A stretch of DNA of 34,943 nucleotides from DATBHZ01 sp036557185 (GCA_036557185.1 DATBHZ010000105.1:1-34943), one strand, 5' to 3'; counted from the stretch's first letter, positions 21,116 to 29,348 are shown. The notes: generated by a model not told the origin, from the sequence alone. Made by a program: numbers and translations.

Positions 21116-21145
21116 ACCGTACACGAACACCTGTTCGCCCGTCAA
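21116..21145 (-). promoter_or_regulatory. Promoter of the DUF222-HNH gene with internal LexA box
   Basis: Reading the minus strand: a -35 TTGACG (21145-21140) and a -10 TACGGT (21121-21116, TANNNT) are separated by 18 bases. The spacer holds the LexA box, so bound LexA would occlude RNA polymerase. A start near 21109 would give an untranslated leader of about 48 bases ending in the GGGAGG ribosome site of the endonuclease gene. Confidence 0.6.
21124..21137. promoter_or_regulatory. Perfect LexA (SOS) box
   Basis: CGAACACCTGTTCG fits the actinobacterial/Gram-positive SOS consensus CGAAC-N4-GTTCG at every fixed base. It lies 64 bases upstream of the endonuclease start codon, between the predicted -35 and -10. 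Confidence 0.8.
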
Positions 21146-21163
21146 GTCCGTCAAGCCGTCAAG
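21139..21163. repeat. Triple direct repeat CCGTCAAG
   Basis: Three exact copies of CCGTCAAG begin at 21139, 21148 and 21156. On the minus strand each gives CTTGACGG, that is, a TTGACG -35-like hexamer; only the first (21145-21140) is correctly spaced from the -10 of the endonuclease promoter. The repeats could provide alternative -35 elements or be sites for another regulator. Confidence 0.6.
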
Positions 21164-21180
21164 CGGAGAAACACGCGCAG

Positions 21181-21579
21181 CTACTCGGCGCGCGGGAGTG
21201 CTTCGAGGATGGCGTCGGCCCACGCGATGTCGGGCCGGGCGCGCCGCCGCGATGCGATCTCGTCGGGAACGTCGATCTCGAGGCGGACCAATGCTCCACC
21301 GAGCGTCTTGCCGAGATTGTCGGCGCGCAACGAGCGCGGGCCACCGCCGCCGAGCGCGCCGCGCAGCACGAAGTTCAGCGCGCGCACGTTCGGCGCCTCG
21401 TACCGCTCGACGGCACCGTGCACCATCGCACCGAAATGCTCCTTCACGCGTTCGGCGGTGACCTGCTCGAGCAGCAGCCCGTAGACCTCGTCGTCGTATG
21501 CGAACACCGCCACGTCCGAGATGTCGCCCTTGTCGCCCGACCGGTACGCGCACAGCTCGCGCAGCGCGATGCGGGCCAT
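21181..21579 (-). CDS. Small AtuA-like subunit (AtuA C-terminal domain family)
   Basis: 132 residues. The ATG at 21579 overlaps the stop of the AtuA-like gene as TGATG, so the pair is translated together. The sequence MARIALRELCAYRSGDKGDISDVAVFAYDDE, with a conserved SGDKGD, and later ALNFVLRGALGGGGPRSLRADNLGKTLGGALVRLEI, is typical of the small domain that forms the C-terminus of full-length AtuA proteins (about 600 residues in Pseudomonas). Here it is a separate polypeptide, so the pair probably forms a complex equivalent to the fused protein. AtuA belongs to the acyclic terpene (citronellol/geraniol) utilisation cluster in Pseudomonas, but its reaction is unclear. It is the last gene of the four-gene operon. 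Confidence 0.85.
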   Translation of the reverse strand: MARIALRELCAYRSGDKGDISDVAVFAYDDEVYGLLLEQVTAERVKEHFGAMVHGAVERYEAPNVRALNFVLRGALGGGGPRSLRADNLGKTLGGALVRLEIDVPDEIASRRRARPDIAWADAILEALPRAE

Positions 21580-22961
21580 CAGACGGTCTCCAGCGTCACG
21601 GTCACGCCCGGGTCGACGAGGGCCTTGTCGACGAGCGTCGGCCAGATACCGAGGAGCTCGCTCACCCCGCCGGCCATCCCGCGGCCCATGCCCGTGAGGC
21701 CGGCCGGTGGCGAGCTGAGGGTCAGCGGCACGAGCTCGCGGCCGACGGCCGCGGCCGTCCTCTGGTCGTCGCATCGCCAGGCTGCGCGCATCACGCATTC
21801 GGGCGGCTCGACGCCCTGCGGCAGTGGCGGAACGGTCGGTCCGCCGAGGGCATTGACCCCCCACTCCTCGAAGTGCCATTCCCGAACCTCGAGGCCCGCC
21901 ATCTCCGCGCGCTTCGCGAGGATCGCGGCGGTGACGCGTGCCTTCTCGCGCGCATCGGGCCACGAGAACGCGACGCGCGTCTCGCCCGACCATCCAGCGT
22001 GGTACGCGACGAGCGCCTTGTAGGTCTCGGTCGCGGGCTTGCCGCGCACGCCGGTCACCTCGACGCGATCGTTGCCCTGATCGGTGAAGGTGGCACTCGT
22101 GAAGTCGGCGACCACGTCGGGCGTGAAGTAGCTCGACGGGTCGTGCACCTCGTACAGCAGCTGATGGCGCACGGTGTCGACGTCGACGCGTCCACCGGAG
22201 GCCGCGGGCTTCGTGATCACAGCGGTGCCGTCGGCCGCGACCTCTGCGATCGGGTACGGCAGCTTCCAAGGTTCGGGGACGGTCCACCACTCGCCACTGA
22301 AGTTGCCGCCCGCGACCTGTCCGGAGCACTCGAGCAGGTGTCCGATGAGCATCCCGGCCGCGAGGCGATCCCAGTCGTCACGCTTCCAACCGTGCTCGTG
22401 GATCAGCGGCGCGAGGAACAACGCGGCATCGGCGACCCGGCCCGTGATCACGACGTCGGCGCCCTGCGCGAGCGCGTCCGCGATCGGGAACGCGCCGAGG
22501 TACGCGGCGGCGAACAGCGGGTCCGACGGCAGCGCGCTGTAGGGCTCGCCGGTCTCCATGTTGGCGAGCTTCGAACCGGTCGCACTCTGCAGCGTGTCGA
22601 GCTGCGTCATCAAGTCGTCGCCGAGCACCGTCGCGATCGTCAATCCGGAGACGCCCATTGTCTTCGCCGTCTCGACCGCGGCGTGCGCCGCAGCGCGCGG
22701 GTTGATGCCGCCCGCGTTCGTAATGACCTTCGTGCTGCCGTCGAGCACCGCGGGCATCGCCGCGCTGAGGTAGCGCGGGAAGTCGCGCGTGTACCCGAGC
22801 GACTCGTCGCGCGCTCGGTCCTTCTGGAGGATCGCGAGGGTCAGCTCGGCGAGCGCCTCGAGGCACAGGTAGTCGATCCCGGCGTCGAGCAGGCCCGCGA
22901 CAGAGGTCGGTGTGTCGCCGTAGAAGCCTTGGCCGCCGCCGACGCGGACCGTCCCGGCCAT
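21579..22961 (-). CDS. AtuA-family (DUF1446) protein, large subunit
   Basis: 460 residues. It begins MAGTVRVGGGQGFYGDTPTS and continues with IDYLCLEALAELTLAILQKDRARD, the features that define AtuA/DUF1446 proteins, followed by ITNAGGINPRAAAHAA and DVVITGRVADAALFLAPLIHEHGW. These are conserved along the family, but no catalytic assignment is established. Full-length AtuA proteins carry a C-terminal small domain, which here is encoded by the next gene, overlapping as TGATG. The gene starts three bases after the amidase stop. No acyl-CoA carboxylase (AtuC/AtuF) is nearby, so this is not a standard citronellol operon. The PLP enzyme and amidase upstream suggest some nitrogen-containing or amide substrate, which is inference. 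Confidence 0.9.
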   Translation of the reverse strand: MAGTVRVGGGQGFYGDTPTSVAGLLDAGIDYLCLEALAELTLAILQKDRARDESLGYTRDFPRYLSAAMPAVLDGSTKVITNAGGINPRAAAHAAVETAKTMGVSGLTIATVLGDDLMTQLDTLQSATGSKLANMETGEPYSALPSDPLFAAAYLGAFPIADALAQGADVVITGRVADAALFLAPLIHEHGWKRDDWDRLAAGMLIGHLLECSGQVAGGNFSGEWWTVPEPWKLPYPIAEVAADGTAVITKPAASGGRVDVDTVRHQLLYEVHDPSSYFTPDVVADFTSATFTDQGNDRVEVTGVRGKPATETYKALVAYHAGWSGETRVAFSWPDAREKARVTAAILAKRAEMAGLEVREWHFEEWGVNALGGPTVPPLPQGVEPPECVMRAAWRCDDQRTAAAVGRELVPLTLSSPPAGLTGMGRGMAGGVSELLGIWPTLVDKALVDPGVTVTLETV

Positions 22962-22964
22962 CGG

Positions 22965-24413
22965 TCAGGCGAAGAGCGCGGGTCGCCGCTCGCTCCACGG
23001 AGCCGCGCCCTCGAGCTGTGCGGCCAGCTGCAGGAGCAGGTCCTCGCGCCCGTAGTCCGCGACGAGGTGGACGCCGACCGGCAGGCCGTCGCTCCCGAGA
23101 GCGAGCGGGAGCGAGATCGCCGGCTGGCCCGTCTGATTGGCAACAGGGGTGTACGGAGTGAAGGTCGCGCCACGCGCGAAGCCGTTCATCGGATCGTCCG
23201 GTGTGGAGAGCACGCCGAGCTCTGCCGGTGGCTCGCCGAGCGTCGACGTCACGAGGATGTCCCAACCGTCGGCCCACCACGACATCGTCGAACGGGCGTA
23301 CGCGTGCATCGTCGCGATCGCGTCCTGGAACGCGACGGCGTCGACATTCCTTCCCCATTCGGCGAGCTCCCAGGTGAGCGGTTCGACATCGTTGGAGCCC
23401 AGCTCGCGACCGAGCCGGTCGCTCCACGTCGCGAGGTTGGAGGCGGCCATCGCGGACCAGATCGGCATGAACGCGCTCAGACCCACCGGGCTGTCGAGCG
23501 CAGGCGGATGCGCGAGCTCGACCCGATGACCCGCAGATTCGAGGAGCCTGCCGGCGAGCTCTACAGCTGCGACACCGTCGGCGTAGACCGCCTCGTCGCG
23601 CGCCGGAAACGTGGTCATGAGCCCGACACGAAGCGCGTCCGGCGCGGTGCGCACCAGCTCCCGGTACGGAGCACCAGGCGGCGGCGGCGTGATCGCGTCA
23701 CCGATCTCCGGTCCGGCCGCGACGTCGAGGAGGAGGGCGGTGTCGCGCACCGTGCGGGTGACCGCGAGCTGCACGCTGAGCGGTCGCATCAGCTCGCTGC
23801 CGGACGGGCCGACAGAGACGCGTCCCCGCGACGGCTTGAGTCCGACGAGGCCGCAGCACGCGGCGGGGATGCGGATGGAGCCGCCGCCGTCGGACGCGTG
23901 CGCCGCGGGAACCATCCCGCTCGCCACCGCCGCCGCCGACCCGCCGCTGGACCCGCCGGGCGTGTGGTCGGTGTTCCACGGGTTGCGGGTCGGACCGAAC
24001 GACGCGGGCTCGGTCGTCGGCATGATGCCCAGCTCGGGGGTGTTCGTGCGCCCGAGGATCACGAGACCGGCGTCGCGGAACCGTCGCGCGAGGTGCGTCG
24101 TGGTCGTCGCGCGCCAGTCGGCAAGCCGGAGCGCTTCCATGCCCTCGTACGCGGGCTCACCTTCGACCGAGCACGCCAGGTCCTTGAGGAGGAACGGCAC
24201 ACCGCGCAACGGGCCGTCCGGGAGCGCCGTCGACGACGCCTCGTCCCGAGCGCGCTCGAAACGCTCCGTCGTGAGCGCGTTGAGCTCGGGTTGCAGCTTC
24301 TCGATGCGCGTGATCGCGGCATCGACGAGCTCCGACGGCGTCGCGTCACCGGAGCGAACGAGCTCGGCCTGGCCGGTGGCGTCGAGTGCAGCGAGATCGG
24401 AGGAGTCACCCAT
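22965..24413 (-). CDS. Amidase-signature family hydrolase
   Basis: 482 residues from the ATG at 24413 (GTG at 24422 is an alternative that would overlap the upstream stop); a GGTGG-type ribosome site lies before the ATG. The amidase signature is complete: K77 in GVPFLLKDLA, the cis-Ser S155 in TPGGSSGGSAAAVASG, and the nucleophile S179 in ASDGGGSIRIPAACCGLVG, followed by LKPSRGRVS. The Ser-cisSer-Lys triad hydrolyses amide bonds; close relatives include 6-aminohexanoate-cyclic-dimer hydrolases and general aryl/alkyl amidases. The substrate cannot be read from sequence. It starts two bases after the stop of the PLP enzyme gene and is followed by the AtuA-like gene at three bases, so all belong to one message. 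Confidence 0.92.
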   Translation of the reverse strand: MGDSSDLAALDATGQAELVRSGDATPSELVDAAITRIEKLQPELNALTTERFERARDEASSTALPDGPLRGVPFLLKDLACSVEGEPAYEGMEALRLADWRATTTTHLARRFRDAGLVILGRTNTPELGIMPTTEPASFGPTRNPWNTDHTPGGSSGGSAAAVASGMVPAAHASDGGGSIRIPAACCGLVGLKPSRGRVSVGPSGSELMRPLSVQLAVTRTVRDTALLLDVAAGPEIGDAITPPPPGAPYRELVRTAPDALRVGLMTTFPARDEAVYADGVAAVELAGRLLESAGHRVELAHPPALDSPVGLSAFMPIWSAMAASNLATWSDRLGRELGSNDVEPLTWELAEWGRNVDAVAFQDAIATMHAYARSTMSWWADGWDILVTSTLGEPPAELGVLSTPDDPMNGFARGATFTPYTPVANQTGQPAISLPLALGSDGLPVGVHLVADYGREDLLLQLAAQLEGAAPWSERRPALFA

Positions 24414-24415
24414 GG

Positions 24416-25417
24416 TCACCACCCTCGCAGATCGACGTCCCAGGTGTCGATCACGGTGTCGCCCTCGGTGAGGATCATCCGCTCGTGGTAGGCGACCGTC
24501 GGGTCGACGTGCGCCGGCCAGACGCGGACACGGTCGCCGACAGCGACGCGGTCCGCGTCATCGGGATGGATCGTGATGTGCTCGTCGGAGCAGAACAGCA
24601 CCTTGCCCGAATCGACGGACGGGTCGCCGTGGTCCATGCCGAGCGCCTTGAGCCCGCAGTCGCCGATCACCCAACCGCGCTTCGACACGGAGATGATCGT
24701 CGCGTGCACCCACATAGCGCGCTCGAACGGCAGGCCGAGCTTGCCGTACGCGGTGTCCATGAGCGCGTACGAGCCGGCTTGGATCTCGGTGCACCAGGTG
24801 TTGAGGTCGAAGGTTCCCGTGCCGCCGCCGGAGATGATGCTCCCTCCGACCTTCTCGCTCGCGTCGATGAGCCGGTGCATGCTCAGCTCGGTCTGCTCGG
24901 CGCGCCACGCGCGGTCCTCGTTTCCGACGACGTGACCTTCGTAGCCCATCACGCCCCGGACGGCGAGACCGTGCTCCCGGGCGAGGTCCGCGATCGTTCC
25001 TGCGTCCTCGGGCAAACAGCCGCACCGCGGGAGCCCGACGTCGACGTCGACGAGCACCTCGCGGATGCCGTTGGCCGCGGCAGCCTCGATGGTCGCCTCC
25101 GAGTCGACCGCGACGGTCACGCGCGCGCCGCAGTCGGCCATTGCGCGCAGACGCGTGGCGTCGACCGTCTCGTTCGCGAGCAGCAGGTCGTCACCGAGGC
25201 CGGCGCCTGCCATCCCGACGACTTCGCGGGGTGTTGCGCACGTGAACGCGCGGTGGCCGTGTGCAGCCTGGAGGCGTGCGAGCTCGGTCGTCTTGTGCGC
25301 TTTCACGTGCGGCCGGCAGCGTCCGGCGGGCAGCGCCGCGGCCATGGTGGTGATGTTGCGCTCGAGCGCCGCGTGATCCACGACGAGCGCCGGAGTAGGC
25401 AGGTCTGCCAGCCTCAT
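24416..25417 (-). CDS. D-threonine aldolase/D-serine dehydratase-like PLP enzyme
   Basis: 333 residues, alanine-racemase fold type III. The N-terminal segment LPTPALVVDHAALERNI and RPHVKAHKT (PLP lysine K39) is typical, as are ATPREVVGMAGAG and the phosphate-binding SGGGTGTF. The C-terminal domain ends in RVWPAHVDPTVAYHE, where H303 and D305 match the His/Asp metal pair of D-threonine aldolases; D-serine dehydratases use His/Cys. That favours a D-threonine-aldolase-like or other 3-hydroxy-D-amino-acid lyase activity; racemisation is less likely. It is the first gene of the AtuA operon and is divergent from the DUF2510/DUF4328 gene across 73 bases. The substrate is not known. Confidence 0.87.
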   Translation of the reverse strand: MRLADLPTPALVVDHAALERNITTMAAALPAGRCRPHVKAHKTTELARLQAAHGHRAFTCATPREVVGMAGAGLGDDLLLANETVDATRLRAMADCGARVTVAVDSEATIEAAAANGIREVLVDVDVGLPRCGCLPEDAGTIADLAREHGLAVRGVMGYEGHVVGNEDRAWRAEQTELSMHRLIDASEKVGGSIISGGGTGTFDLNTWCTEIQAGSYALMDTAYGKLGLPFERAMWVHATIISVSKRGWVIGDCGLKALGMDHGDPSVDSGKVLFCSDEHITIHPDDADRVAVGDRVRVWPAHVDPTVAYHERMILTEGDTVIDTWDVDLRGW

Positions 25418-25490
25418 CGCGAGCCGAGGAGAAGGATGCCTCGCATCTGCGCGAGCATGTCAGGTGAGGCAGGCTGTCAGGAGCAAATCC

Positions 25491-26549
25491 GTGAGTGCTG
25501 AGCAACGGGGCCCGGGTTGGTACCCGGATCCCTGGGGAACCGACGACGAGCGCTACTTCGACGGAGTCGCATGGACGCGCTCTGTGCGCCCGCCGGGCAG
25601 CACGACGCCGGTCGAGCACGCCGTCGACCGCCACGGTGAGCCGACGGCGATCGTCCACCCCGCTTCTGACGCGCCCGCCCCGCCTGCGGGCCCCACGCCG
25701 GACGCCCCGACGGCTTCGGCCTCCGATGCCACGCCCGCGAGCCCGCCGGTGACGAGCGCGACGACCCCGACGGCCGCGCAGCCGTCGAGCACGCAGACCC
25801 CGGCCGGCTGGTTCCCGGACCCCTGGCGTGTCGCGCAGCTCCGGTACTGGGACGGGACCCAGTGGACGGGGTACACGAGCGGATCGTCGGGTGGCTCGCG
25901 CCCTGGGACGAACGCGCCACCTGCCGAGGCGCAGATGCACTCCGAGCGTTCGACCGCGCGGCTCGCGCGCACGAGCCTGCTCTGGGCCGGGCCGATGCAG
26001 GCCATCTCCGTGGTCGTCCTCGCGCTCCAGGTCCAGTGGTACGCGGACCACTGGGACAGCTGGTGGAACGCCGTGCGGACGAACAGCTCCACGATCCCGG
26101 GCTACGACAACGCAGCGGTACGCCTGCTGGGCCAGGTCGCAGGGGTCGGCCTGCTCGTCGCCGGTGTGATCTTCCTGATCTGGTTCTACCGCGCCGCGGC
26201 CATCTCCGCGGCGTCCGGCATCCGCGCGCGGCGGAGCCCCGTCTGGGCCGTTGTCTCCTTCCTGATCCCGGTCATCCAGTGGTGGTTCCCGTACCAGTCT
26301 GCGTGCGATCTGTTCCCGGAAGGGCACCCGGCGCGCCGCCTTGTGCTGCGTTGGTGGCTGCTCTGGATCACCATCGCGATCGGTGGCTGGCTGATGCTCG
26401 GGGCCGCGTTCGTGTCGAAGCCGCTGCTGGCTGCGGTGGCCGTCGTGACGGCCGGCGTGGCCATCCCCGCGGCATTCGCCGCACGCGACGTGGTGGCCGA
26501 GGTGCTCGCGCTGCACGAGTCGCTCTCGGCGCGCCCGGCAGCGAGCTGA
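25491..26549 (+). CDS. DUF2510/DUF4328 membrane protein
   Basis: 352 residues from GTG at 25491, with AGGAG eight bases upstream; a GTG at 25464 is less good. Two DUF2510 motifs, GWYPDPWGTDDERYFDGVAWT and GWFPDPWRVAQLRYWDGTQWT, flank a Pro/Ala/Thr-rich linker of about 70 residues. The C-terminal half has membrane segments (about LLWAGPMQAISVVVLALQV, VAGVGLLVAGVIFLIWFY, WAVVSFLIPVIQWWF, and two more near the end), with the WFYRAAA and PYQSACDL sequences that mark DUF4328. DUF2510 is a short Trp-rich domain common at the N-terminus of actinobacterial membrane proteins. The function is unknown. It is divergent from the AtuA operon and convergent with the crotonase gene. Confidence 0.87.
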   Translation: MSAEQRGPGWYPDPWGTDDERYFDGVAWTRSVRPPGSTTPVEHAVDRHGEPTAIVHPASDAPAPPAGPTPDAPTASASDATPASPPVTSATTPTAAQPSSTQTPAGWFPDPWRVAQLRYWDGTQWTGYTSGSSGGSRPGTNAPPAEAQMHSERSTARLARTSLLWAGPMQAISVVVLALQVQWYADHWDSWWNAVRTNSSTIPGYDNAAVRLLGQVAGVGLLVAGVIFLIWFYRAAAISAASGIRARRSPVWAVVSFLIPVIQWWFPYQSACDLFPEGHPARRLVLRWWLLWITIAIGGWLMLGAAFVSKPLLAAVAVVTAGVAIPAAFAARDVVAEVLALHESLSARPAAS

Positions 26550-26568
26550 GGGCCCGGGCTCTCAGCTC
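26543..26568. terminator. Bidirectional hairpin terminator at convergent genes
   Basis: GAGCTGAG and CTCAGCTC form a perfect 8-bp stem that extends by three more pairs (one G-U) to a CCGG loop. It spans the stop codons of the DUF2510/DUF4328 gene and the crotonase gene, whose ends both read AGCTGA. A T-run is lacking, as is common in very GC-rich actinomycetes. Confidence 0.5.
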
Positions 26569-27329
26569 CCGGTCCAGCGAGGAGCGCGTTTCTCCGCGAA
26601 TGCCGTCGCGCCCTCGATCGCGTCCTTGGAGCTGAACACGCCGAGCGCGAGCTCCGTGCTGCGCGCCCACGCCTCCTCCTCGGGGAGATCCACCGCTTCG
26701 CGGACCATCGTGAGCGAGTTGCGGACGGCGAGCGGCCCGTTCTGCGCGATGCGTGCTGCGAGCGCGAGCGCCTCGTCCAGGACGCGCTCCGCGGGGACCA
26801 CGCGGTTGACCAGCCCGAGCTCGTACGCGCGCACAGCGTCGATCGGGTCGCCCGTGATCGCGAGCTCGGTCGCGATCGCGAGTGGGATGCGCTTGGGGAG
26901 ACGGATCAGACCGCCTGCGGCGGCGAAGAGACCCTTCGCCGCCTCGGGGATCCCGAACGTGGCATGCTCGGACGCGACCGTGAGGTCACACGCGAGGACG
27001 ACTTCGAAGCCGCCGGCGAGCGCGGGCCCGTTGACCGCCGCGATGAGCGGCTTCGGGAAGGTGCGACGGACGACACCGGCGAAGCCTCCGCGCCGCGTGA
27101 TGATGTCGCCGCCCTTGCCCTGCGCGACCTCCTTGAGGTCGGCGCCCGCGCAGAACGTCGGACCGTTGCCGGTGAAGACCACGACCTTGACGTCGCCGTC
27201 CTGCTCGATCTCGTCGAGCGCCTCCTCCACCGCGCTCGACACGGCGAAGTTGACCGCGTTCCGCGCCTCGGGGCGGTTGAACCGGATGATCTCGACCTGA
27301 TCGCGTCGCTCTCGCTCGATGGCTGCCAT
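26562..27329 (-). CDS. Enoyl-CoA hydratase/isomerase (crotonase family)
   Basis: 255 residues, the usual length. The oxyanion-hole segment is FCAGADLKEVAQG, and both catalytic acids are present: GGFEVVLACDL supplies the Glu equivalent to E144 and FGIPEAAKG the Glu equivalent to E164 of rat enoyl-CoA hydratase, spaced by exactly 20 residues. The N-terminal FNRPEARNAVNFAV and C-terminal AFAEKRAPRWTG segments are also standard for the family. It should hydrate 2-enoyl-CoA in beta-oxidation or a related route; chain length is unknown. The start at 27329 has only a weak ribosome site. It follows the MFS gene by 29 bases and may be co-transcribed, although the functions are not obviously linked. 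Confidence 0.92.
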   Translation of the reverse strand: MAAIERERRDQVEIIRFNRPEARNAVNFAVSSAVEEALDEIEQDGDVKVVVFTGNGPTFCAGADLKEVAQGKGGDIITRRGGFAGVVRRTFPKPLIAAVNGPALAGGFEVVLACDLTVASEHATFGIPEAAKGLFAAAGGLIRLPKRIPLAIATELAITGDPIDAVRAYELGLVNRVVPAERVLDEALALAARIAQNGPLAVRNSLTMVREAVDLPEEEAWARSTELALGVFSSKDAIEGATAFAEKRAPRWTGS

Positions 27330-27358
27330 GGCGTGGGACCGTAGCCCCAACAGAGTCT

Positions 27359-28621
27359 TCAGATCGCTTCGATGGTGCCCGCGGCCGCGCCTTCGAACGG
27401 CATCGCGGGGCTCTCGAGCGCATCGGCGAAGTTCGGCCGGGTGAGCCGCGCCACGGCGAGCAGGCCGAGCATGAGCAGACCCGAGCCCGCAGTGACGACG
27501 CGCAGACCCCATGCGTCGGCCAGCGCCCCTTGCAACAGCGCACCGAGCGGATACAGCGCGCCGAGCATCACTTGGAGCACGCTGACCACGCGCCCACGCA
27601 CCTCGTTCGGCGCGCGGAGCTGAGCGATGCTGATGAAGCTCGACAACGCACCCAGATAGAGGAACCCGACGAGCACCAGGGCGATCGCCGACAATGCGAG
27701 CGTGGGCGCGATCGCGTAGAGCGCGAGCGCGATCGGGAGGCTCCAGAGCACGGAGATCAGGACCCGCCGGTTGCCGAAGCGTGCGGCGAACGAGCCGAGC
27801 GAGAACGCCATGACCACCGCGCCCAGTCCCTGCGCCGTCGTGAGCACCGACGTCCCCGCCTTGCCGGCGCCGAGCACGTTGATCGACATCGACGGGATCA
27901 GGGCGATGAACGGCGCGGCCAGGAAGGTGTTCAGCGCCATGTACCCGACGACGACGCGCAGGCCCGGGTCGCGTGCGGTGTACCGGGCGCCCTGGCGGAT
28001 CGCGTCGGGAATGGACTGCTGACGCGTGACCATCGGCGGTAGGCGAACCAGCAGTAGCGCGCCGATGACTGCGAAGAAGCTCGCGGTGTTGCACGCGAAA
28101 GCCCAGGCGTAGCCACCGAGCACGATCGCCACGCCCGCGAGCGCAGGACCGATCACTCTGCCCAGGTTCCACTGCGCCGACGACAGCGCAACCGCGCCGA
28201 CGAGATCCTCCTCGGGCACCAGGTCCGGGAGCATGGCCATGTACGAAGGGAAGCCGATCGCGTTCGCGCAGCCGCTGCAGAGCACGATGAAGGCCACGGT
28301 CGCGGGGTGAGGCGTGGTCGTCGCCGCGAGCACGGCGAGGAGCCCGGCGAGGATCGTCTGTATGACCGTCGTGGAGAGCATCAGGCGCCGCCGTGAGAAC
28401 CGGTCGGCGAGCGCTCCGCCGACGGGCCCGAGCAGTGCGCCGGGCGCGAACCCGGCGACGAGCACGATGGCCGACCAGATCGAGGTGTGCGTGCGTTCGG
28501 TCACGAGGATGCCGACGCCGACCGTCTCCATCCACGTGCCGATGTTGGAGATGAACGCCCCGCTCCAGAGCAGCGCGAACTGTCGATGCCGCAGGGGGGC
28601 GAGCGAGCGGTTCACGAGCAC
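27359..28621 (-). CDS. MFS transporter (EntS-like MFS_3 group)
   Basis: 420 residues with about 12 hydrophobic segments. The N-terminal LRHRQFALLWSGAFISNIGTWMETVGVGILV and the loop GGALADRFSRRRLML (the MFS motif A between helices 2 and 3) match the MFS_3 group of efflux carriers related to EntS. The second half repeats the pattern with GSFAARFGNRRVLI and RVVSVLQVMLGALYPLGALLQGALAD. The first possible start is GTG at 28621, with another GTG two codons on; neither has a clear ribosome site. The transported compound cannot be inferred. It lies between the DinB-like gene (34 bases upstream) and the crotonase gene in one minus-strand run. Confidence 0.9.
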   Translation of the reverse strand: MLVNRSLAPLRHRQFALLWSGAFISNIGTWMETVGVGILVTERTHTSIWSAIVLVAGFAPGALLGPVGGALADRFSRRRLMLSTTVIQTILAGLLAVLAATTTPHPATVAFIVLCSGCANAIGFPSYMAMLPDLVPEEDLVGAVALSSAQWNLGRVIGPALAGVAIVLGGYAWAFACNTASFFAVIGALLLVRLPPMVTRQQSIPDAIRQGARYTARDPGLRVVVGYMALNTFLAAPFIALIPSMSINVLGAGKAGTSVLTTAQGLGAVVMAFSLGSFAARFGNRRVLISVLWSLPIALALYAIAPTLALSAIALVLVGFLYLGALSSFISIAQLRAPNEVRGRVVSVLQVMLGALYPLGALLQGALADAWGLRVVTAGSGLLMLGLLAVARLTRPNFADALESPAMPFEGAAAGTIEAI

Positions 28622-28655
28622 ATGGTGCCCGCGCGATGCCGCCGAGCCGGCCCGG

Positions 28656-29339
28656 TCACTCGACCAGGTCGTCCGGGCGCGGCTCGAAGATGGCGAGCAC
28701 CATCAGGTCGGCATGCGCGTCGCCCTGCCATCTCCAAGCGTCGATCTGCGCGCTCGAACGACGGCCGGTCGCCGCACGCACGACCTCGAACCTGCTCGTG
28801 GCGACCGTCGCCGTGGGGTCACCGTCACCGTATTGGGTCGAACCGGCGTCCGTGTCGAGTCGCAGCGCGCCGGCTCCACGTTCGCTCCGGGCGGCGGCCA
28901 CGAACTGGCCCATCCATTCGAAGCTGACGGTCACCGCGTCGGAGTCGCGCTCACCCGGGGCTCTGAGCGCGCCTCGGATGTCGTGCTCGTGGGTGGTCGC
29001 GTCGAAGATGAATTGGCCCGCGACACCACCGAAGCTCGGGATGATCGGCTCGATGCGAGGCGCGTTCTCCTGCCACTCCTCGATCAGATCGGCCGCGCTC
29101 GCGTCGCGACGGGCGTCGACCTGCGCCTGGGTCCACGGGTCGGTCGCGACGCCCTCGATGTTGCCGTTGAGCACGTCGGCGGTGACGCCGACGATGTGTG
29201 CCAGAACGTCGTGCACGGTCCACGCGGGCGCGGCCGGCGCGCGGGTCGCGAGCTGCTCGGGAGACGCGCGTGTGACGAGGTCGGCGACGCGCTCGCGGAG
29301 CTCCGCGTAGACCCCGGGGTATTCGGAGATCTCGATCAC
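28656..29339 (-). CDS. TIGR03083/maleylpyruvate-isomerase-N-like DinB-fold protein
   Basis: 227 residues starting at GTG 29339. The helical-bundle features of the mycothiol-dependent maleylpyruvate isomerase N-terminal domain (DinB superfamily) are visible: WTVHDVLAHIVGVTADVLNGN near the start, with a metal-candidate His, and FIFDATTHEHDIRGAL in the middle, which supplies a second set of metal His. In actinomycetes such proteins are often mycothiol-dependent transferases or of unknown activity. The gene begins nine bases after the amidohydrolase stop and probably shares its message. Whether it is an enzyme acting on the same substrate is unknown. Start codon choice is tentative, since no strong ribosome site is seen. 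Confidence 0.82.
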   Translation of the reverse strand: MIEISEYPGVYAELRERVADLVTRASPEQLATRAPAAPAWTVHDVLAHIVGVTADVLNGNIEGVATDPWTQAQVDARRDASAADLIEEWQENAPRIEPIIPSFGGVAGQFIFDATTHEHDIRGALRAPGERDSDAVTVSFEWMGQFVAAARSERGAGALRLDTDAGSTQYGDGDPTATVATSRFEVVRAATGRRSSAQIDAWRWQGDAHADLMVLAIFEPRPDDLVE

Positions 29340-29348
29340 GGGTGCAAG

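Noticed and set aside
21498..24491. Plus-strand open frame of 997 codons
   Set aside because: Antisense to the AtuA and amidase genes, with low-complexity Arg/Glu/Ala composition; a shadow of high third-position GC.
27330..28535. Upstream extension of the crotonase frame through the MFS gene
   Set aside because: The extension is Arg-rich nonsense in another frame of a clear transporter; the crotonase starts naturally at 27329.
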